Shown: piece by piece, positions 5,444 to 10,038 of the stretch
Layout: each line of letters starts with the position of its first letter
How positions within the stretch are numbered: the first letter of the stretch is position 1
NCBI GenBank assembly: GCA_010028615.1
Contig: RHAS01000022.1
Coordinates: 1 to 10,038, forward strand
DNA length: 10,038 nucleotides
Reading direction: 5' to 3'
Origin: Actinomycetota bacterium
GTDB lineage: Bacteria > Actinomycetota > Actinomycetes > Actinomycetales > Microbacteriaceae
The notes under the pieces: model-generated
Databases searched by the model: none
What the model saw: only the letters and a program-made list of their open reading frames with translations
Told to the model about the DNA's origin: nothing
Made by a program: the position numbers and the translations under genes

Positions 5444-6706
5444 ATGAATTCAATGCTAAAGAGGGGTATTGCGGCTGTTGCAGTTGCTACCCTGGGTGCT
5501 GCGGTTCTAACTTCATGTGCACCATCTTTCAACGCTAAAGACTGTAAAGATGCCGCACTGAGCGTAGGATCACTGCTTCCAACCACAGGTAACCTAGCCT
5601 TCCTAGGTGCTCCAGAAATCGCTGGTGTTGATCTTGCTGTTAAGGAAATCAACGAGGCTGGCGGTATCGCTGGTAAGTGTGTATCTGTTTCCCACAAGGA
5701 CTCTGGTGACACCACTACCGACATCGCGACTCAGTCTGCAACTGCTCTTATCAATGAGGGTGTTGACGTAATCGTTGGTGCTGCATCATCTGGTGTTTCA
5801 CTAAGCGTTATCGACCAGATCACTGGCGCTGGCGTGCTACAGATTTCACCTGCTAACACAGCTCCTGACCTAAGCACCTATGCTGACAACGGTCTTTACT
5901 TCCGTACCGCTCCTTCAGATGTTCTTCAGGGACGCGTACTAGGTAACCTAATGGTCGGTGACGGTGCAACTAAGGTTGCATTCCTAACTCTTCAGGACCC
6001 ATACGGTACTGGATTGTACGAAAACGCGAAGATTGCTATCGAAGCAGCTGGCGCAAAGGTAGTAGCTAACGAAGAGTTTGCTCCTGCTACCAAGAACTTC
6101 TCATCACAGATTGACAAGGTTCTTGCTGCTGGTCCAGACGCAATTGCTGTTATCTCGTTTGACGAGGTTAAGGCAATCCTTCCTGAGCTAGTTAAGGTAA
6201 AGGGTTGGGACCCAACCAAGCTTTACCTAGTTGACGGTAACACCGCTAACTTCGACCAGGACTTCACTGACTTCAACATTGCTGGTACACAGGGAACCAT
6301 TCCTGGTGTTATCGCAAGCGATGACTTCAAGACCCGTCTAGCTGCAGTTAATGCGGAACTAGACGTATTCGCTTATGCAGCTGAGTCTTACGACGCAGTT
6401 ATGCTAACCGCTCTAGCTGCTGCTGCTGCTGCTAAGGCTGGCGAAGAAGTCACCGGTGCCAACATTGCTAAGTACATGGCTGAGGTATCATCTGGCGGAA
6501 CTAAGGTTGACTTCACTCAAGCTGGTGCTTTCAAGAAGGCAATCGATCTAATCAACGCTGGAGAAGACGTTGACTTCGAGGGTGTATCAGGTCCGATTTC
6601 ATTCGATGACAATGGTGACCCAACCGAAGCCTACGTAGGTATCTACCTATTCGACGACACGAACAAGAACGAAGGCGTCGACGTAGAGTACGGCAAGTTG
6701 AACTAA
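5444..6706 (+). CDS. livK: Branched-chain amino acid ABC transporter substrate-binding lipoprotein
   Basis: A 420-residue extracytoplasmic binding protein of the LivJ/LivK type (Peripla_BP_6). Residues 1-24 are a lipoprotein signal peptide (K6R7, hydrophobic core, LTSC lipobox), so Cys25 is the lipidated anchor. The mature part has LLPTTGNLAFLG, VDLAVKEINEAGG, IVGAASSGVSLSV, ISPANTAPDLS and YFRTAPSD, the usual ligand-binding and hinge landmarks. It should capture leucine/isoleucine/valine or a related amino acid outside the membrane and hand it to LivHM. It faces its own transporter genes tail to tail across a shared terminator. Codon use is strongly biased, with about 18 of about 32 leucines as CTA and none as TTA or CTC, which suggests high expression. 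Six GCT codons in a row (6416-6433) encode part of an Ala-rich helix. Exact substrate cannot be told; other amino acids or amides are possible. Confidence 0.93.
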   Translation: MNSMLKRGIAAVAVATLGAAVLTSCAPSFNAKDCKDAALSVGSLLPTTGNLAFLGAPEIAGVDLAVKEINEAGGIAGKCVSVSHKDSGDTTTDIATQSATALINEGVDVIVGAASSGVSLSVIDQITGAGVLQISPANTAPDLSTYADNGLYFRTAPSDVLQGRVLGNLMVGDGATKVAFLTLQDPYGTGLYENAKIAIEAAGAKVVANEEFAPATKNFSSQIDKVLAAGPDAIAVISFDEVKAILPELVKVKGWDPTKLYLVDGNTANFDQDFTDFNIAGTQGTIPGVIASDDFKTRLAAVNAELDVFAYAAESYDAVMLTALAAAAAAKAGEEVTGANIAKYMAEVSSGGTKVDFTQAGAFKKAIDLINAGEDVDFEGVSGPISFDDNGDPTEAYVGIYLFDDTNKNEGVDVEYGKLN

Positions 6707-6725
6707 GTTCAATAAACAAAGAAAG

Positions 6726-6756
6726 CCCCCGAGCCCAAAGGCTCGGGGGTTCTCTT
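6726..6756. terminator. Bidirectional terminator between livK and livF
   Basis: A perfect 10-bp GC-rich stem, CCCCCGAGCC (6726-6735) and GGCTCGGGGG (6740-6749), closes a four-base loop. T-rich sequence follows on the plus strand (TTCTCTTTT), and the A-rich side (AAACAAAGAAAG) gives a T-rich tail on the minus strand. It can end both livK and the livHMGF transcript. Confidence 0.92.
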
Positions 6757-6763
6757 TTATGCT

Positions 6764-7489
6764 CTAAAGCTCGGCCAAATTGCCTAGATAAAGCTCGATC
6801 ATCTTTGGGTCATTTAGAAGCTGCCTGCCAGTGCCGGTATAGGCGTCCTTACCCTGATCCAAGACATATGCCCGGTCACAGATCTGCAGGCATCGCCTAG
6901 CGTTCTGCTCCACCATCAATACCGTTACTCCAGCCTCATTGACTTCCTTGACTCGGATAAATGCTTCATCCTGCCTTACTGGAGAGAGGCCAGCAGATGG
7001 CTCATCTAGAAGCAGGACGGATGGGTCCACCATTAGGGCTCTACCCATCGCCACCATCTGGCGCTCTCCACCAGATAGTGAGCCTGCACGCTGCGACCTG
7101 CGTTTAATAAGATCTGGAAAGATGCTTCCAACAAATTCAAATCTTTCTTTGAAGCTCTTCGGGTTCTGATAAACACCCATCTCCAGATTTTCTTCAATGG
7201 TCAGACTTGGAAATACGTTGTTAGTTTGTGGCACAAAGGCAACACCTTTAGAAACTAATTTGTTGGCTTTGAGCCCGGTGATTTCTTCACCTTTGAGAAA
7301 AACCTGGCCGGAGCGGATATTCACTTGTCCAAAGATTGCTTTGAGGAGTGTTGACTTACCTGCACCATTGGGACCAATAATTCCGATTAGTTCACCTTGA
7401 CGCGCAACAATTGAACAGTCATTCAATATGTTGACACCAGGTAGGTAACCAGCAACGAGATTCTTTACTTCAACAACTACATCGCTCAT
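6764..7489 (-). CDS. livF: Branched-chain amino acid ABC transporter ATPase LivF
   Basis: A 241-residue ABC ATPase of normal LivF length. Walker A GPNGAGKST is at 39-47, the Q-loop glutamine at 88, signature LSGGERQ at 138-144 and Walker B VLLLDEP at 158-164. The switch position reads VEQNA (193-197), with Gln in place of the usual His, which is characteristic of LivF. It sits on the cytoplasmic face and pairs with LivG to drive import through LivHM. Its ATG overlaps the livG stop by four bases (ATGA), and a GAAGG-type ribosome binding site lies about seven bases before it inside livG. It is the last gene of the operon and runs into the terminator shared with livK. Confidence 0.95.
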   Translation of the reverse strand: MSDVVVEVKNLVAGYLPGVNILNDCSIVARQGELIGIIGPNGAGKSTLLKAIFGQVNIRSGQVFLKGEEITGLKANKLVSKGVAFVPQTNNVFPSLTIEENLEMGVYQNPKSFKERFEFVGSIFPDLIKRRSQRAGSLSGGERQMVAMGRALMVDPSVLLLDEPSAGLSPVRQDEAFIRVKEVNEAGVTVLMVEQNARRCLQICDRAYVLDQGKDAYTGTGRQLLNDPKMIELYLGNLAEL

Positions 7490-8331
7490 TTGCCGGCCTT
7501 CTTCTTCGAGCCAAGATCACTATCGTGGTGAGCTCCTAGATACGCATCAATCACAGCTGGGTTCTTCATAACTTCTTTAGGTGGGCCCTCAGCGACGATC
7601 TTTCCTTCGGCCATAACTATCACCCAGTCACTGATGTGTCTGACCATGTGCATATCGTGTTCGACAAACAGAACCGTCATGCCCTCTTTTTTCAAATCCT
7701 TGATGTGATCTAAAAGCGATTGAGTAAGAGCTGGGTTAACTCCAGCCATCGGTTCATCGAGCATAATCATGGTTGGCTTAGTCATCAACGCTCGTGCCAT
7801 CTCGAGAAGTTTTCGTTGACCACCGGAAAGGCTCGCTGCGAAATCATCCTTCTTGGCATCGAGTTTGAATCTAACTAGTAGTTCATTCGCAGTTTCGGTA
7901 ATTACCTGCTCTTGTTTTTTCCAAACAGAGCGGAACATCGCTGCCAGCGGGTTTTCACCTTTTTGATTTTGGTAACCAAGGCGCATGTTCTCCATCACGG
8001 TAAGTAGTGACAGCGCTTTAGTTAGCTGGAAGGTTCTAACCATGCCTAATCTGGCAACTTTGAAAGACGGGACACCGGCAAGTTCTTTGCCGTTGAACAC
8101 CCAGTTGCCACTGTTTGGTTTGTCAAAGCCTGTTAGCAGATTGAAGAATGTTGTTTTACCCGCTCCATTGGGCCCAATCAGAGCAGTGATTTGCCCTCTC
8201 GGGATTTCAACATGCTTGACATCCACCGCGGTGAGACCGCCGAACTGGCGCACGACGTTATCGGCAACCAGGATTGGATCTACCTTGGCGCAGCCAGGCT
8301 CTGCTTTACCCTTAGCAATTTCATTAGCCAT
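7486..8331 (-). CDS. livG: Branched-chain amino acid ABC transporter ATPase LivG
   Basis: A 281-residue ABC ATPase with Walker A GPNGAGKTT at 53-61, Q-loop FQLTKAL from 101, signature LSGGQRK at 168-174, Walker B MIMLDEP at 188-194 and switch His225 in FVEHDM. The PMAGVNP that follows Walker B and the ENMRLGY motif (114-120) place it in LivG rather than LivF. It is somewhat longer than typical LivG (~255) because of an N-terminal stretch of about 18 residues and a charged tail (SDLGSKKKAGK). The start overlaps livM by eight bases and is preceded by a good AAGGAG ribosome binding site about 10 bases upstream, inside livM. It overlaps livF by four bases at its end. Its product forms the ATPase pair with LivF. 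Confidence 0.95.
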   Translation of the reverse strand: MANEIAKGKAEPGCAKVDPILVADNVVRQFGGLTAVDVKHVEIPRGQITALIGPNGAGKTTFFNLLTGFDKPNSGNWVFNGKELAGVPSFKVARLGMVRTFQLTKALSLLTVMENMRLGYQNQKGENPLAAMFRSVWKKQEQVITETANELLVRFKLDAKKDDFAASLSGGQRKLLEMARALMTKPTMIMLDEPMAGVNPALTQSLLDHIKDLKKEGMTVLFVEHDMHMVRHISDWVIVMAEGKIVAEGPPKEVMKNPAVIDAYLGAHHDSDLGSKKKAGK

Positions 8332-9295
8332 TGAAGTAGAGCTCCTTCTTATTGCCGAAGATACCCTGCGGCCTAAAGATAACCAGCAGCATCAAGCCGA
8401 GACCAACCAGCATGAAACGAATACCACCGATCTGGTTCTGGGTAATAAAGGTAATTACGCCACTGTCAACACCGGCGCTTAGTAAACCATCGGTAAGTGA
8501 AAGTAGAACCCAGAAAATCATCGAGCCAATAATTGGTCCCAGCACGGTAGCTGCTCCACCGAGAAGAAGTATTGTCCAGATAAAGAAGGTAAGTCCTGTT
8601 CCGAAGTTTCCTGGTTGCACCGCTCTAGGCAGCACGAAAACAATTCCAGCTAAGGTGCCGAGCATTCCACCGATGATTAGTGATTGCATTTTGTAGGAAT
8701 AGACATTCTTACCCAAAGATCTAACAGCATCCTCGTCTTCACGAATACCTTTGATAACTCTTCCCCATGGGCTACGAATCATCTTTGCCACAAACAGTGC
8801 AGCGATGATTACCAGTGACCAAGCCACAACTCTTACCCAGAGACCTTTTTCATCCATGGTCCAAGCCCAGAAGCCATATTCACCAGCTGGGAAAGGGTTG
8901 ATTGCGTAAAAGTCACGTGCAAATCCACTAAGTCCCTGTGGTCCACCGGTCACATCATTTAGTCCGGTAGTAGAGACAATAAAGCGCATAATTTCAGCTG
9001 CCGCGATTGTCACGATAGCTAAATAATCGGAGCGCAATCGCAATGTGGGAATACCCAGAATGAATGACAGCACAATAGATGCCGCAAAAGAAATCAATAT
9101 CGCGGGAATCAACCCAAGCCCTGCCAAGGTTGACATCGCAAATGCGTAAGCACCAACTAGCATGTATGCCGCTTGACCAAAATTTAGTAGGCCGGTGAAG
9201 CCGAAGTGCATGGCAAGACCAATTGCCGCCAATGCGTAAGCGGCAGTCATCGGAGTGAGTAGTTCACCTAGTGCGTTTGTAAGAATCTGATCCAT
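8324..9295 (-). CDS. livM: Branched-chain amino acid ABC transporter permease LivM
   Basis: A 323-residue polytopic membrane protein of the BPD_transp_2 (LivHM) type. Family landmarks are GLLNFGQAAYMLVGAYA near the N-terminus, LRLRSDYLAIVTIAAAEI, GGPQGLSG, the cytoplasmic ATPase-coupling loop SPWGRVIKGIREDEDAVRSLG, LLGGAATVLGPIIG, and the ending FRPQGIFG. The IREDE loop and the presence of a second permease gene upstream identify it as LivM. Together with LivH it forms the membrane channel. The gene begins two bases after the livH stop, with GAGGG about 10 bases before the ATG, and its end overlaps livG, consistent with one tightly coupled operon. Nothing essential appears to be missing. Confidence 0.94.
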   Translation of the reverse strand: MDQILTNALGELLTPMTAAYALAAIGLAMHFGFTGLLNFGQAAYMLVGAYAFAMSTLAGLGLIPAILISFAASIVLSFILGIPTLRLRSDYLAIVTIAAAEIMRFIVSTTGLNDVTGGPQGLSGFARDFYAINPFPAGEYGFWAWTMDEKGLWVRVVAWSLVIIAALFVAKMIRSPWGRVIKGIREDEDAVRSLGKNVYSYKMQSLIIGGMLGTLAGIVFVLPRAVQPGNFGTGLTFFIWTILLLGGAATVLGPIIGSMIFWVLLSLTDGLLSAGVDSGVITFITQNQIGGIRFMLVGLGLMLLVIFRPQGIFGNKKELYFNG

Positions 9296-9297
9296 GA

Positions 9298-10038
9298 TTA
9301 GCCAACCCTCTGCTTCTTACCCAAGACACCTTGAGGCCTAAATAGCAATACCAAGATAAGTACCACTAGCGCTCCTGCAAACTTTAGATCTGGTGGGATA
9401 ACCAGAGTGCTGAGCTCTACGAACATACCCACAATTAGCGCACCGACAGCCGCTCCAAATGCGGTTCCCAGACCACCTAGGGTTACTGCCGCAAAGAGCA
9501 GGAGCAGGATAGAAAAGCCGGTGTCCCAAGCTGCTTGGAAGTAAAGGCCGATAAATACTCCAGACAAGCCAGTAAGCGCTGATGCAACCAACCACACAAT
9601 TCGGATGATTCTTTCAACATCGATACCGGTTGATGCAGCTAAGGCTGCATTATCTGAGACCGCTCTTGTTGCTTTACCGATTCTTGTTCTGGTTAGGAAC
9701 CAGCCAAAACCTAAAAGCACAAAGATCGAGATGATTGCGCAGATCACGTTGATCGCTGGCATCAGCACACCAAAGATATCCCAGGTTGCACCTTGTGAGA
9801 GGACTTTGGTATCTCCTCCATAAACAAGCTGGAGGAAGTAACGAACAACGATGGATAACCCGATGGAAACAATCATCATCTGGGTAATTCCAATACGCTT
9901 TTTTCTAAGCGGTCGCCACAGCGCTGCATCTTGAGCGTAACCAAAGGCAGTTACGATAGCCGTTGCTAATAGTGCTGACAGGATGATATCCAAGCCCATC
10001 ACTCTATTGAATGTGAACATGGTCAGCGCACCAATGGT
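9298..10038 (-). CDS. livH: Branched-chain amino acid ABC transporter permease LivH, 5' end outside the window
   Basis: The frame stays open past the first internal Met codon (10018-10020) to the right edge, where the extra residues TIGAL fit the GE.xxxGA segment of LivH. The gene is therefore cut by the window and the Met at 10020 is not the start; about 245 of the usual ~290-300 residues are visible. Motifs include AALWRPLRKKR, IGLSIVVRYFLQLVYGG, the coupling loop RTRIGKATRAVSDNAALAASTGID, GGLGTAFGAAVGALIVG and the ending FRPQGVLGKK. It is the partner permease of LivM, two bases upstream of it. The promoter of the operon lies beyond the window. Confidence 0.93.
   Translation of the reverse strand, partial: TIGALTMFTFNRVMGLDIILSALLATAIVTAFGYAQDAALWRPLRKKRIGITQMMIVSIGLSIVVRYFLQLVYGGDTKVLSQGATWDIFGVLMPAINVICAIISIFVLLGFGWFLTRTRIGKATRAVSDNAALAASTGIDVERIIRIVWLVASALTGLSGVFIGLYFQAAWDTGFSILLLLFAAVTLGGLGTAFGAAVGALIVGMFVELSTLVIPPDLKFAGALVVLILVLLFRPQGVLGKKQRVG

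Noticed and set aside
6416..6433. (GCT)6 tract in livK as a phase-variable repeat
   Set aside because: It is a trinucleotide repeat in frame; length change would add or remove alanines, not switch the gene, and it fits an Ala-rich helix.
7985..8482. 165-codon open frame antisense to livG/livM
   Set aside because: It lies wholly within confident ABC transporter genes, has no family features, and its composition is that of a shadow frame.

Overview
The window looks like a chromosomal piece of a moderately low-GC actinobacterium. GC is mid-40s to about 50 % by eye over most of its length. The evidence is family-level: an FprA-type ferredoxin-NADP+ reductase tail, TAnnnT-type -10 elements, a tRNA-Tyr without an encoded CCA end, and overlapping start/stop codons. 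A small-genome freshwater Microbacteriaceae-like host would fit, but that is inference. All genes belong to known families. I see no mobile element, CRISPR array, phage gene or toxin-antitoxin pair, and no gene-free stretch longer than 300 bases.

Layout. (1) Positions 1-497 hold the 3' end of a flavoprotein gene. Its last ~100 codons are a clear FprA-like reductase C-terminus, but the first ~50-60 codons are very AT-rich, use different codons, and join in frame near a generic PGVYATG motif. This is the strangest part of the window and is either a chimeric join or a recombination scar. (2) A YbjJ-like MFS transporter follows with a GTGA overlap. (3) yajQ and a LacI-family regulator lie on the minus strand, with a 21-bp perfect palindrome just upstream of the regulator. 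(4) tRNA-Tyr and a strong intrinsic terminator are on the plus strand. (5) A homocysteine S-methyltransferase-family gene and a RarD-like exporter follow; the exporter lacks the usual last two membrane helices. (6) A branched-chain amino acid type ABC transporter fills the right half: the binding lipoprotein gene livK on the plus strand, converging across a shared bidirectional terminator on livH-livM-livG-livF on the minus strand. livH runs off the right edge.

How the genes work together. The liv genes encode a complete importer: lipoprotein LivK, permeases LivH and LivM, and ATPases LivG and LivF. The binding protein has its own promoter and a highly biased codon set, so it is probably made in excess over the membrane complex. 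The methyltransferase makes methionine from homocysteine and may be co-transcribed with the RarD-like gene 33 bp downstream. The LacI regulator is probably co-transcribed with yajQ and has no sugar-utilisation genes beside it here, so its target is unknown.

No convincing new system is visible. The points most worth checking are the chimeric left end, the truncated RarD-like gene, the palindrome upstream of lacI, and the split arrangement of the liv locus.
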